Below, in pieces: positions 16,282 through 24,886 of a DNA stretch of 64,000 nucleotides. This DNA comes from Novosphingobium sp. PhB57. Lineage in GTDB: Bacteria; Pseudomonadota; Alphaproteobacteria; Sphingomonadales; Sphingomonadaceae. Each line of letters begins with the position of its first letter. The first letter of the stretch is position 1. The translations under genes and the position numbers were made by a program. Under the pieces are notes generated by a model. The model was given only the letters and a program-made list of their open reading frames with translations. It was not told where the DNA came from and ran no database searches. Location of the stretch: NCBI RefSeq assembly GCF_004342985.1, contig NZ_SMBO01000001.1, positions 248,001-312,000 of the forward strand, read 5' to 3'.

Positions 16282-17211
16282 TTAGAGCGGGGCGATGCGT
16301 TCCAGCATCTGCTCGATGTCGTCGGGCCGTGCGAGGTCCGTGCCCGCACGCAGCACCGCCGCCGAGCCTGCCGCCATGCCGCGGCGGAAAGCCTCCAGCT
16401 CGTCGTCCCCCCGGCACAGGGCGTGGACCATGGCGGCCACGAAACTGTCGCCCGCGCCGACCGCGCTGGCGGCGTCGATCTTGAGCGCGGGCAGGAACAC
16501 CGGTCCTTCGGCCCGCGCCAGCACCGCGCCTTCATGGCCCATCGTCACGGCGACGAGCCGCGCCTTGCCCGCCTCGACGATCTCCATGGCGGCCGCGCCG
16601 ATGGCATCGACATCCTCCAGCTTGCGGCCGGCATATTGCTGCAACTCCCCCTGGCTGGGCTTGACCAGCAGCAGTCCGCCTTCCGCGATCCCCGCCTCCA
16701 GCGCCTTTCCGGAACTGTCGAGCACGACGTCGCATCCCCGCTTGCGCATCAGCCGGGCGACGCGGGCATAGTAGTCGTCGGGCACGCCGGGCGGCAGCGA
16801 ACCGCTCATCACCAGCACGTCGCAGTTGGCTTCGGCGAGTTGGTCGAGGCAGTCCTGCCATTCGCTTTCGCTGACTTGCGGGCCTGCGGGCGTGAAGCGA
16901 TATTCCTTGCCGGTATCGTGTTCGAGAATGTCGGCGGCGATCCGGGTCGGACCTTCGATGGCGATGCGCGTACGGACAAGCTGATGCAGGTCGATCAACC
17001 CGTCCAGCGCCGGTCCGGTGGCCCCGCCCGAAAGATAGAAGCACCGCGCATGACCGCCGAGCCGCACGAAGACCCGCGCCACGTTGATGCCGCCGCCGCC
17101 CGGAGCATAGTGCTCGTTGTCAGTGCGCATCTTGTGGGTGTGCTGCACTTTGCCGACATCGTAGGAGATGTCGATCGTCGGGTTCATCGTCAGCGTGGCG
17201 ATGCTCTTCAT
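16282..17211 (-). CDS. pfkB: PfkB-family sugar kinase (6-phosphofructokinase 2-like)
   Basis: 309 residues from ATG 17211, with AGGAG about 9 nt upstream. The open frame continues upstream through the antisense of the EAL domain but is not coding. The N-terminal MNPTIDIS, the YAPGGGGINVARV substrate loop and the C-terminal SAVGAGDSFVAAMVHAL (catalytic Asp in the anion hole) define the PfkB/1-phosphofructokinase group. E. coli PfkB phosphorylates fructose 6-phosphate. A tagatose- or fructose-1-phosphate role cannot be excluded, as no sugar-uptake genes lie beside it. Confidence 0.82.
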   Translation of the reverse strand: MKSIATLTMNPTIDISYDVGKVQHTHKMRTDNEHYAPGGGGINVARVFVRLGGHARCFYLSGGATGPALDGLIDLHQLVRTRIAIEGPTRIAADILEHDTGKEYRFTPAGPQVSESEWQDCLDQLAEANCDVLVMSGSLPPGVPDDYYARVARLMRKRGCDVVLDSSGKALEAGIAEGGLLLVKPSQGELQQYAGRKLEDVDAIGAAAMEIVEAGKARLVAVTMGHEGAVLARAEGPVFLPALKIDAASAVGAGDSFVAAMVHALCRGDDELEAFRRGMAAGSAAVLRAGTDLARPDDIEQMLERIAPL

Positions 17212-17273
17212 CAAGGCAGCTCCTGGTCGGCCGGTCTCTTGCAGCGCTTCATGCCCGCGATCGCGGGTCGGCG

Positions 17274-19364
17274 CTAGACCGGGTCCAGTGCGTCCGGCTG
17301 GGCGCCGGGGAATTGCAGCATGGATCCCGGCTGGGGCCGTCCGAACAGGAAGCCCTGGCCCTGGGTGCAGCCCTCTGCGCGCAAGTATTCCCGCTCCACG
17401 TCGCTCTCGATCCCTTCCGCGGCCACCGTCAGCCCCAGGCTGCGACCGAGCCCGATCACCGCGCGGATCACCGCCCGCGAACTGGCTTCCTCGTGGAGGT
17501 TGAGAATGAAGGACTTGTCGATCTTGATCTTGGTGAAGGGGTAGTTGAGCAGGTAGCTGAGCGAAGAATAGCCGGTGCCGAAGTCGTCGAGCGAGATGCC
17601 GATGCCGAAGGCCCGCAAGTTGCGGATGATCGCGGCGGGGCGGGGGCCGTGCTCCATCAGCACGGCTTCGGTGATTTCCAGTTCTAACCGTTCCGCGCCG
17701 AGGCCTGAACCGGACAGCGCGTTGATGACGGTGCTGAGCAGATTGCCGTTGCGGAACTGCACGGGCGAGACATTGACCGAAAGCCGCACGGACTCCGGCC
17801 AGCGGGTCGCTTCGCGGCAGGCGGTCTGCAGCACGAAACGGCCGAGCTTGTCGATCAGGCCGAGTTCTTCCGCCAGTGGCACGAAGACTTCGGGAGAGAC
17901 TTGCCCGCGTTCTGCGTGGTTCCAGCGCAGCAGGGCCTCGCAGCACTCGATGGCGCCGGTCTCCAGGTTGAGCAATGGCTGGTAATGGACTTCCAGTTCA
18001 TCGTCGCGCACGGCCTTGCGCAAGTCCGTCTCCAACCGGCTCCTGGCCTGTGCTGCCTCGTCCATTGCCACTTCGAAACTTCGGCAACTGCCGCGTCGCT
18101 CGGTCTTGGCGGCGTAGAGCGCCAGATTGGCATAGCGCATCAGCGTCTCGTGATCGCCACTGTCGAACGGAGCGCCGGCCATGCCGGCCGTGGCGCCGAC
18201 ATGCAGGGTGTTACCGTGGACATGGAAGGGTTCGCAGAGCACGGCGATGATCGCCTTGATAACCAGTTCGGCCTGCGTCAGGCTGGACTTGCGGAAGATG
18301 ATGGCGAATTCGTCTCCGGCGATCCGGCAGAGCAGGGCGCCGGGCGGCATGAGGTCCCGCATGCGCAGCGCAGCATCGATCAGCAGGGCGTCGCCGAAGC
18401 GGTAGCCATAAGTGTCGTTTACGGACTTGAAGTTGTCGAGATCGATCAGCGCCAGAGTCACCGTTCCTGCCGGGACGGCGCCGTGAAGCAGTTCGCGCAA
18501 GGTCTCTCGGCAATGCGAGCGGTTCGCCAGCCCGGTCAGCTCGTCGTGCCGCGCCATGTATTCCATGCGGCGCTCGATGCGGCAGCGTTCGGTCACGTCG
18601 AAGATGGAGGCGATCGTCACCTGCCGGCCGTCGAGTGTCGAGGCGTGAGTGGAGACATGGGTTTCCACCCGGCCCCCGTCCCGGCGGAGCATCTGCCAGT
18701 TCGCGTTGCTGGTCGCCAGATCGGCATCGAGCATCGGTGCGGCGATCGCCCAGGCCTGCGCCACGAAGAGGCGGCGCGTGGCAAGGCCGTTCAGTTCCTC
18801 CGGCGTGTAGCCCAGCAGGCGGCAGGCGGAGGCATTGGCATTCACGATCAGGCCGCTTTCGGGATCGTGGACCAGCATGGCCAGGGGATTGCGATCGAAC
18901 AGCAGCCGGAAGCTCTCTTCCTGTTGCTTGAGATCGGTGATGTCCACGCGCAGGCCGATGGAACCGCCATCTTCGGTCCGGCGCTCCTCGATGAGGATGC
19001 AGCGGCCGTTGGAGAGGCGCTGTTCGTGCCGGGCATCGGGTTCCTGCATCAACCGCAGGCGATCGGCGAGCCATTCTTCCTCGCGGCCCTTGGCCTCGGG
19101 GTAATCGCCGCGCGCGACGCCGACCCGCAAGGTATCGGCCAGGCGGGCGCCGGGCTCCAGCAGGTCTGCGGAACGGCAGTAGATTTCCTCGTACTTGCGG
19201 TTCCACAGGATGTAGCGCCCGTCCTCGTCGAGGAAGACGACGCCTTGCGGCAGCACTTCGATAGCCTCGCGCAGGCGTTTTTCCGCGCGGTCGGCTGCCG
19301 CGAGCGCGGCATCGAGCGTTTCAGGTGGCGCTTCGCCTTCCAAGGCCTCGTACTCTTTCCGCAC
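17274..19364 (-). CDS. PAS-PAS-GGDEF-EAL cyclic di-GMP protein
   Basis: 696 residues. A short N-terminal coil is followed by two PAS domains (about 30-145 and 150-262), a GGDEF domain (265-425) whose signature is AGDEF at 349-353, and an EAL domain (440-690) with EAL at 476-478 and DDFGTGYSSLSYL. AGDEF is a tolerated variant of GGDEF and the EAL residues look intact, so both synthesis and hydrolysis of c-di-GMP are possible. There is no membrane segment. It is monocistronic, 62 bp upstream of pfkB on the same strand. The PAS ligand is unknown. Confidence 0.9.
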   Translation of the reverse strand: MRKEYEALEGEAPPETLDAALAAADRAEKRLREAIEVLPQGVVFLDEDGRYILWNRKYEEIYCRSADLLEPGARLADTLRVGVARGDYPEAKGREEEWLADRLRLMQEPDARHEQRLSNGRCILIEERRTEDGGSIGLRVDITDLKQQEESFRLLFDRNPLAMLVHDPESGLIVNANASACRLLGYTPEELNGLATRRLFVAQAWAIAAPMLDADLATSNANWQMLRRDGGRVETHVSTHASTLDGRQVTIASIFDVTERCRIERRMEYMARHDELTGLANRSHCRETLRELLHGAVPAGTVTLALIDLDNFKSVNDTYGYRFGDALLIDAALRMRDLMPPGALLCRIAGDEFAIIFRKSSLTQAELVIKAIIAVLCEPFHVHGNTLHVGATAGMAGAPFDSGDHETLMRYANLALYAAKTERRGSCRSFEVAMDEAAQARSRLETDLRKAVRDDELEVHYQPLLNLETGAIECCEALLRWNHAERGQVSPEVFVPLAEELGLIDKLGRFVLQTACREATRWPESVRLSVNVSPVQFRNGNLLSTVINALSGSGLGAERLELEITEAVLMEHGPRPAAIIRNLRAFGIGISLDDFGTGYSSLSYLLNYPFTKIKIDKSFILNLHEEASSRAVIRAVIGLGRSLGLTVAAEGIESDVEREYLRAEGCTQGQGFLFGRPQPGSMLQFPGAQPDALDPV

Positions 19365-19628
19365 TTTCCATAACCAGCAAGCGAGCCCGAACCCGGATTC
19401 GGTTTATAACACAGGACGTTAATTTTTCCGCCAACGCAATCGTGCTGCTCTTGCGCCGACACGAAGTGCCGCGCGGAAAAGGAAATTAACCACAAAAGAA
19501 ACCCGCCGCACCGGGGTGCGACGGGCCTGGCCTTCCTCCCCAGGAAAGCGCTTGAGAGGTTATCCGGTCCTGGCAGGACCGGTCGTTCTGGCCGCCGGCG
19601 TTATCATCGCCGGCGTTCCGGTGGCTGC
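19365..19628. other. Intergenic region with stem-loops
   Basis: No gene seen. It holds the upstream region of the PAS-GGDEF-EAL gene, the terminator at 19490-19525, a palindrome CCGGTCC-N5-GGACCGG (19564-19582) and two CGCCGGCG blocks around 19593-19616. Together with the tandem hairpins at 19629-19712 this makes an unusually structured 3' flank for the aceA operon. Confidence 0.45.
19490..19525 (-). terminator. Intrinsic terminator downstream of the aceA operon
   Basis: On the minus strand CCCGTCGCAC and GTGCGGCGGG (one wobble pair) enclose CCCG and are followed by TTTCTTTT. It is the first clear terminator after aceA and the 56-residue gene. Confidence 0.7.
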
Positions 19629-19712
19629 GTCAGCGCCGGGTGGCGCTGCGCCTGGGTTGGTCAGCGCCGCGTGGCGCTGCGCCTTAGTTGGTCAGCGCCG
19701 CGTGGCGCTTCC
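19629..19712. repeat. 31-bp tandem repeat, each unit a hairpin
   Basis: Units at 19629-19659 and 19660-19690, and a partial third at 19691-19712. Each contains CAGCGCC and GGCGCTG separated by 4 nt, a perfect 7-bp stem (the last ends in T). The stop codon of the small gene at 19692 lies in the third unit. Transcribed as the 3' end of the aceA mRNA these would form three consecutive stems. Confidence 0.8.
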
Positions 19713-19862
19713 GAGACGATGGTAGAGGTTCGAGTAAGTCGAACTGACCGGATCGTCCTCATGCGCGCGCATGTAATAGAGCACGGCTTCCTGCAGCAGC
19801 TTGAAGTCCTGGTTCGAAAGCACCGCGCGGGCGCGGGCCGGTTCGGCGGTCATGGTGGTCAT
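19692..19862 (-). CDS. 56-residue protein of unknown function, downstream of aceA
   Basis: Starts at ATG 19862, preceded by AGGAAGG at 4-5 nt, the best ribosome site in this stretch. The protein has an Ala/Arg-rich start and then a compact segment, LSNQDFKLLQEAVLYYMRAHED and VSSTYSNLYHRLG, that looks like two amphipathic helices. There is no signal peptide or membrane segment. It follows aceA on the same strand by 119 bp and is probably co-transcribed. I do not recognise a family. A role linked to isocitrate lyase is only suggested by position. Confidence 0.6.
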   Translation of the reverse strand: MTTMTAEPARARAVLSNQDFKLLQEAVLYYMRAHEDDPVSSTYSNLYHRLGSATRR

Positions 19863-19950
19863 AGTACCTTCCTTTCCTTGCTTCACTGGGGCTTTCCCCA
19901 TCCGCCCGAGGACTGTCTTCGGGCGTTCTCGAAGTTCGTTTCTTCGCGCT

Positions 19951-20000
19951 CTCAGGCAGCGAACTGGTTCCCCCCGCTGCCTCAGGCAGCGAATTGGTTC
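19951..20000. repeat. Duplicated aceA C-terminus (30-bp period)
   Basis: Two 20-mers, 19951-19970 and 19981-20000, differ at one base. The second encodes the last codons and stop of aceA (NQFAA then TGA). The first is a downstream copy of the same codons with the same stop, left outside the gene by a tandem duplication. Confidence 0.8.
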
Positions 20001-21574
20001 ATCGTGTTGTGCGTGCCGCCGGCCTTGAGGGCGGCCTCGCCGGCGAAGTATTCCTTATGGTCGTCGCCGATGTCGGATCCGGCCATGTTCTGGTGCTTCA
20101 CGCAGGCGATGCCCTGGCGGATTTCCTGACGCTGGACGCCCTTGACGTAGCCGAGCATGCCCGCCTCGCCGAAGTATTCCTTCGCCAGATTGTCGGTCGA
20201 CAAGGCGGCCGTGTGGTAGGTCGGCAGGGTGATGAGGTGGTGGAAGATCCCCGCCTCGCGCGCCGCGTCCTTCTGGAAAGTGCGGATGCGCTCGTCGGCC
20301 TCCTTGCCGAGGTCCGTGCCGTCGTAGTCCACGCTCATCAGCCTTGCCCGGTCATAGGCGCTGGTGTCGCGGCCTTCCGCTTCCCAGGCATCGAAGACCT
20401 GTTGGCGGAAGTTCAGCGTCCAGTTGAAGCTGGGCGAGTTGTTGTAGACCAGCTTGGCGTTCGGGATCACTTCGCGGATGCGGCTGACCATTCCGCCGAT
20501 CTGGCCGATGTGCGGCTTTTCGGTTTCGATCCACAGCAAGTCCGCGCCGTTTTCCAAAGCGTGGATGCAGTCGAGCACGCAGCGGTCCTCGCCTGTTCCG
20601 CTGCGGAACTGGTAGAGGTTCGACGGCAGCCGCTTCGGGCGCATCAGCTTGCCGTCGCGGGTGATGAGAACTTCGCCGTGGCCGACATCGCCCACCGCGA
20701 TCTCCTCGCAGTCGAGGTAGCTGTTGTAGCGGTCGCCGATGTCACCCGGCTCGCGGGTGAAGGCGATCTGCTTGGTCAGCCCCGCGCCCAGCGAGTCGGT
20801 GCGCGCCACGATCAGGCCCTCGTCCACGCCCAGTTCCATGAAGGCGTAGCGGACGGCGCGGATCTTCGCGATGAAGTCCTCATGCGGGACGGTGACCTTG
20901 CCGTCCTGATGGCCGCACTGCTTCTCGTCGGAGACCTGGTTCTCGATCTGGATGCAGCAGGCGCCGGCCTCGATGAACTTCCTGGCGAGCAGGTAGGTCG
21001 CCTCGGCATTGCCGAAGCCCGCGTCTATATCGGCGACGATCGGCACGACATGTGTTTCGTGATTGTCGATCGCGTGCTCAAGGCGCTTGGCTTCGACCTC
21101 GTCACCCGACTCGCGCGCCTTGTCCAGATCGCGGAACAGCATGCCCATTTCGCGGGCGTCTGCCTGGCGCAGGAACGTGTAGAGTTCCTCGACCAGCGCC
21201 GGAACCGACGTCTTCTCATGCATCGACTGGTCGGGCAGGGGGCCGAACTCGCTGCGCAGCGCCGCGACCATCCAGCCCGAAAGGTAGAGATAGCGGCCCT
21301 TGGTCGTGCCGAAATGCTTCTTGATGGAGATCATCTTCTGCTGGCCGATGAACCCGTGCCAGCAACCCAGCGACTGGGTGTAGTTGGCGGGGTCGCGGTC
21401 ATAAGCCGCCATGTCCTCACGCATGATGCGCGCGGTGTAACGGGCGATGTCGAGGCCGGTGCGGAAGCGGTTCTGCAGGCGCATGCGCGCGACCGATTCC
21501 GGCTCGATGCCGTTCCAGTTGGGCTCGGTGCCGATGGTCTGGCCGGCTTCGGTGATCTTGCTCTGGTAGGTCAC
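19982..21574 (-). CDS. aceA: Isocitrate lyase
   Basis: 530 residues from GTG 21574, with GGGGA about 9 nt upstream. This matches the long (about 530-residue) bacterial isocitrate lyases. The catalytic loop is DEKQCGHQDGK with Cys220, the K-Q-C-G-H version of the family's K-K-C-G-H, and NNSPSFNW holds the C-terminal substrate contacts. It cleaves isocitrate to glyoxylate and succinate, the first step of the glyoxylate shunt needed for growth on acetate and fatty acids. It is divergent from a ScfR/RamB-like regulator, with a palindrome abutting a likely -35 element. Confidence 0.96.
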   Translation of the reverse strand: MTYQSKITEAGQTIGTEPNWNGIEPESVARMRLQNRFRTGLDIARYTARIMREDMAAYDRDPANYTQSLGCWHGFIGQQKMISIKKHFGTTKGRYLYLSGWMVAALRSEFGPLPDQSMHEKTSVPALVEELYTFLRQADAREMGMLFRDLDKARESGDEVEAKRLEHAIDNHETHVVPIVADIDAGFGNAEATYLLARKFIEAGACCIQIENQVSDEKQCGHQDGKVTVPHEDFIAKIRAVRYAFMELGVDEGLIVARTDSLGAGLTKQIAFTREPGDIGDRYNSYLDCEEIAVGDVGHGEVLITRDGKLMRPKRLPSNLYQFRSGTGEDRCVLDCIHALENGADLLWIETEKPHIGQIGGMVSRIREVIPNAKLVYNNSPSFNWTLNFRQQVFDAWEAEGRDTSAYDRARLMSVDYDGTDLGKEADERIRTFQKDAAREAGIFHHLITLPTYHTAALSTDNLAKEYFGEAGMLGYVKGVQRQEIRQGIACVKHQNMAGSDIGDDHKEYFAGEAALKAGGTHNTMNQFAA

Positions 21575-21664
21575 TGCCAAAAGTCCCCGTCGAAAAATGT
21601 GATTGGGCGATGGCCTGGAGCTAATCCCGATTTGTGCGGTGCGGAACGGGCTGCGAAGTCCGGT

Positions 21665-21694
21665 TGTCAAACTTTACAGATATTCCTTGTAAAG
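21665..21694. promoter_or_regulatory. Operator/promoter element between aceA and its regulator
   Basis: CTTTACA (21672-21678) and TGTAAAG (21688-21694) form a perfect 7-bp inverted repeat with a 9-bp spacer. Adjacent on the aceA side is TTGACA on the minus strand (21670-21665), a possible -35. The arrangement suggests the divergent ScfR-like protein controls aceA, itself, or both. Confidence 0.5.
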
Positions 21695-21723
21695 ATGTAC
21701 AGGCATGACAAACTGCGGAAGTC

Positions 21724-23112
21724 ATGGCGCAATCACGACCTCTCTACCTCGGCCCCCGGCTTCGCCGCTTGCGCCGCGAACTGGGGCTGACCCAGCAGGC
21801 GATGGCGGGGGATCTGGAGATCTCGCCCAGCTACGTGGCGCTGCTGGAACGCAATCAGCGCCCGGTGACGGCAGATATGCTGCTGCGTCTGGCGCGGACC
21901 TACCGGCTCGACATCGCCGATATCGCCGGGGACGATGGCGAGGACTATGCCCGCCGCGTGGGGGATGTGCTGCGCGATCCGCTGTTCGCCGATATCGACT
22001 TGCCTTCGCTGGAAATCGCCGACCTCGCGATGAGCTTTCCGGGCATTTCGGAGGCTTTGCTGCGGCTTCACGGTGCCTATACCCGCGAAAGCCAGGCCCT
22101 GGCTGAGCAGCGCGCCTCCGGCCCCGCCGCCGAAGAGAACGAGCCGGTGCGCGAGGCGCAGCGCTTCCTCGGGGCTTCGCGCAACTACTTCCACACCGTC
22201 GACTTGCGTGCCGAGGAACTCGCGACCGAGATCGAGCAGGCAGGCGGGGCCACTGCATGGCTCGCCGCCAAGGGCGTGCGCGTGCGCTTCCTGCCACCGG
22301 ACGTCATGGTCGATTCGCTGCGCCGTTTCGACAGGCACAACCAGCAGCTCCTGATCGACGATACGCTCGGGGCCTCAAGCCGCGCGTTCCAGATCGCCAC
22401 GCATATTGGGCATACCGCGATGCGCAGCGATATCGTTGCAGTCGTGCGCGCGGCAGCTTTCGTGCAGGCCACAACGGCGACGCTGGTGCGCCGCGCGCTG
22501 GCCGGTTACGCGGCAGCGGCGATCCTGATGCCCTATGCCAAGTTCGCCCGCGCGGCGGAGGCGCGGCGCTACGATATCGAGGCGCTCTGCGCGCTGTTCG
22601 GTACCAGCTTCGAGCAAGTCGCCCATCGCCTCACCACGCTGCACCGGCCGGGCGAGGAGCGCGTGCCGTTCTTCTTCCTGCGCGTGGACGAGGCGGGCAA
22701 TGTCTCCAAGCGGCTGGATGGCGCGGGCTTTCCCTTCGCGGCGCATGGCGGCGGCTGTCCGTTGTGGTCGGTGCATCAGGTGTTCCGCTGGCCGGGCGAG
22801 GTGCGCACGCAGTGGCTGGAACTGCCGGACGGCCAGCGCTTCTTCTCCATCGCGCGCACCGTCACTTCGGGGGAGGGGCGTCACGGCCGCATGAAAGTCA
22901 CCCGCGCGGTGGCCCTCGCCTGCGCGGCAGAAGAAGCGGATAAACTGGTTTACGGAGGTGAGCCGGAAGCAAGCGCAACGCCCATCGGCGTCACTTGCCG
23001 CCTCTGCCAGCGCGCCGATTGTGCGGCCCGCTCGGTGCCGCCTATCGGCCGCGATGTGCTCGCCGACGACTATCGCCGCGCCGCGCAGCCCTATACTTTC
23101 TCGGAAAGCTGA
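21724..23112 (+). CDS. ScfR/RamB-like transcriptional regulator (XRE HTH, IrrE-type domain)
   Basis: 462 residues. An N-terminal Cro/C1 HTH (about 8-65, ELGLTQQAMAGDLEISPSYVALLERNQRPVT) is followed by a region like the IrrE/ImmA peptidase-type domain (about 180-300) and a C-terminal DUF2083-like domain with paired cysteines (CRLCQRADCAAR) near residue 430-440. The HExxH zinc motif is not evident, so the middle domain is probably a sensor. Actinobacterial members (RamB, PrpR) control glyoxylate and propionate genes in response to acyl-CoA. Here the gene is divergent from aceA, which fits that role. Confidence 0.82.
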   Translation: MAQSRPLYLGPRLRRLRRELGLTQQAMAGDLEISPSYVALLERNQRPVTADMLLRLARTYRLDIADIAGDDGEDYARRVGDVLRDPLFADIDLPSLEIADLAMSFPGISEALLRLHGAYTRESQALAEQRASGPAAEENEPVREAQRFLGASRNYFHTVDLRAEELATEIEQAGGATAWLAAKGVRVRFLPPDVMVDSLRRFDRHNQQLLIDDTLGASSRAFQIATHIGHTAMRSDIVAVVRAAAFVQATTATLVRRALAGYAAAAILMPYAKFARAAEARRYDIEALCALFGTSFEQVAHRLTTLHRPGEERVPFFFLRVDEAGNVSKRLDGAGFPFAAHGGGCPLWSVHQVFRWPGEVRTQWLELPDGQRFFSIARTVTSGEGRHGRMKVTRAVALACAAEEADKLVYGGEPEASATPIGVTCRLCQRADCAARSVPPIGRDVLADDYRRAAQPYTFSES

Positions 23113-23114
23113 TA

Positions 23115-23148
23115 TTCCCTATTGCGAAATATAATTCGCGAATGTGAC
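23115..23148. promoter_or_regulatory. IclR-type operator pair A, upstream of the acyl-CoA ligase
   Basis: TTCCCTATTGCGAA (23115-23128) and TTCGCGAATGTGAC (23135-23148) are centred 20 bp apart. They lie just after the stop of the ScfR-like gene and about 95-130 bp before the ligase start. They match the TTC-N8-GAA frame shared by six promoters of this cluster. Confidence 0.6.
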
Positions 23149-23242
23149 GATTCCGCCCCGGCGATGGCGAGGCGGCAAAAGTTGCGAAAGCGGCCCCCTC
23201 GAAGCAGGATCGAGCCTCACAGGGCAAGAACGCGGCGAGAGG

Positions 23243-24796
23243 ATGAGTGCATTGAGCAGCGCAGGCACGCCGGGTGCGGCCCGGACCTTTCCCGAACTGA
23301 TCCGCTCCGCCGCTGCATCTCATGGCGATGCCGTAGCGATCACGCTGGAGACCGAAGCCGGCCGGGAAAGCGTCACTTTCGCGGATCTTGACCGCCAGTC
23401 CGCCGCGCTCGCGCGCGGGCTGTTGGCGCGCGGAGTGGGGAAGGGGGCGCGCGTCGGCTTCATCTTCGGCAATGGTCCGGGCTTTGCCATCGCGCTTGCG
23501 GCCATTGCCCGTACCGGCGCAGTCGCGGTGCCGATCAGCACGATGCTCCGCGCAGGCGAACTGGTCCGCGTGCTGCGCCAGAGCGACGTACAGGGCCTGA
23601 TCGTCCAGCGCACCATGCTCGGCAAGGATCTCGTGGCCCGGCTCACCGAGGCATTGCCCGAACTCGTCGGGCAGGCATGCGGCGCGCTGCGCCTGCCGCG
23701 CGTGCCCTACTTGCGCTGGATCGTCTCCAGCGGCGAGGGCCTGCCCACCGCCGCCGAGGCTATGGGGTGGCTGACCGATGCGGGGGCGGAACTGGGCGAA
23801 GACCTGCTGCTCGAGGTCGAATCCGAAGTTCACCCGACGGACCAGATGATCGAGATCTACACGTCCGGCTCGATGGCGCTGCCCAAGGGTGTGCGCCATC
23901 TCCACGGTGCGGTCATGGCGCGCAGCCATTGGCTGGCGGAGATGCTGGGCGTGCAGGCGGGCGAGGAACGCCCGGCGCAATTGCCGATGTTCTGGGTGGG
24001 CGGGCTGATGTTGTACCTGCTGCCCGGATGGGAGCGCGGCGCCGTCACCACTTGTACTGAGCGGACGCTCAGCAACAGCCGCTTCGCCATGGGTTCGGTG
24101 CTGGCGGAGGAGGATCTCGAACGGATCAAGGGGCCGCAGCCGTGGTGGGGCCTGGGCATGAGCGAAACGCTTGGTCCTTATGGCTGGGGGGACGAGTTCC
24201 GCGTTCCCGGCCGCCCGGTCTGCGCGCCGATGGACCACTTCGCGCCCGGCTATGACATCCGCATTGCCGACGAGGATGGCCGTGCGGTCGGCGATGGCGA
24301 GATCGGCGAGATGCAGGTGCGCGGACCTGCCGTCGCGACCGGACTCCACAAGATCGACCGCGCCGAACACTATACGCCGGACGGCTATCTGCGCACTGGC
24401 GACCTCTGCCTTGTCGAGGATCGTGCGGACGGCCGCCGCATCCATTTCGTTGGGCGCGGCGGGGACATGATCAAGGTTTCCGGTTCGAACGTTTCGCCTG
24501 CGGAAGTGGAGATGGAACTGCAGGCGCTCGACGGCGTGCACAGCGCCTATGTCGTCGGCCTGCCGGACCGGGAGCGCGGCGCGCTGCTCGTGGCGGCGCT
24601 GGTGCCGCGCGATGGCGCCGTGCTCGATATGGTCGCGATAGAGGCCAGGCTGCGCGGCGGCCTCTCCGGCTACAAGGTTCCGCGGGCGTGGGTGGAACTG
24701 GCGCGGGATGAGGTGCCGTTGCTCCATTCCAACAAGGTCGCCCGCAGAGAGATCGCCCGGATCGTGGCGGAGCGGCTGAGCGAGAACGCCGTCTAG
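23243..24796 (+). CDS. Acyl-CoA synthetase (AMP-binding enzyme)
   Basis: About 517 residues from ATG 23243. A start further upstream at 23144 gives an Arg/Gly-rich leader unlike the family. The ribosome site is weak, so the start is moderately certain. The ATP loop reads IEIYTSGSMALPKGV, with GYLRTGD, a GRGGDMIKVSGSNVSPAEVE hinge and a late Lys in NKVARRE. It activates a carboxylic acid to its CoA thioester. It opens the IclR-type catabolic cluster, whose other members use acyl-CoAs, so it is probably the entry step. The substrate is unknown. Confidence 0.88.
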   Translation: MSALSSAGTPGAARTFPELIRSAAASHGDAVAITLETEAGRESVTFADLDRQSAALARGLLARGVGKGARVGFIFGNGPGFAIALAAIARTGAVAVPISTMLRAGELVRVLRQSDVQGLIVQRTMLGKDLVARLTEALPELVGQACGALRLPRVPYLRWIVSSGEGLPTAAEAMGWLTDAGAELGEDLLLEVESEVHPTDQMIEIYTSGSMALPKGVRHLHGAVMARSHWLAEMLGVQAGEERPAQLPMFWVGGLMLYLLPGWERGAVTTCTERTLSNSRFAMGSVLAEEDLERIKGPQPWWGLGMSETLGPYGWGDEFRVPGRPVCAPMDHFAPGYDIRIADEDGRAVGDGEIGEMQVRGPAVATGLHKIDRAEHYTPDGYLRTGDLCLVEDRADGRRIHFVGRGGDMIKVSGSNVSPAEVEMELQALDGVHSAYVVGLPDRERGALLVAALVPRDGAVLDMVAIEARLRGGLSGYKVPRAWVELARDEVPLLHSNKVARREIARIVAERLSENAV

Positions 24797-24865
24797 GCCC
24801 TCCGCCGCGGGAGACGGCTTGTAGGCATTGACGAAGGCTCTCACGCCCAATAACCCGACAGGCAA

Positions 24866-24879
24866 TTCGAAATAGCGAA
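24866..24879. promoter_or_regulatory. IclR-type operator B, in front of the iclR-like gene
   Basis: TTCGAAATAGCGAA; on the minus strand it reads TTCGCTATTTCGAA, close to the ideal palindrome TTCGCTATTGCGAA. It ends 7 bp before the ATG of the regulator, suggesting autoregulation. No second site is seen at 20 bp. Confidence 0.6.
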
Positions 24880-24886
24880 AGTGCCC

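Noticed and set aside
17212..17946. N-terminal extension that would lengthen pfkB to about 554 residues
   Set aside because: The added part is antisense to the EAL domain and Arg/Pro-rich. A ribosome site at the internal ATG 17211 fits the usual kinase length.
19629..19712. CRISPR-like array
   Set aside because: Units are head-to-tail without unique spacers. It is a plain tandem repeat.
19994..21790. 598-codon plus-strand frame over aceA
   Set aside because: Antisense to isocitrate lyase with shadow composition.
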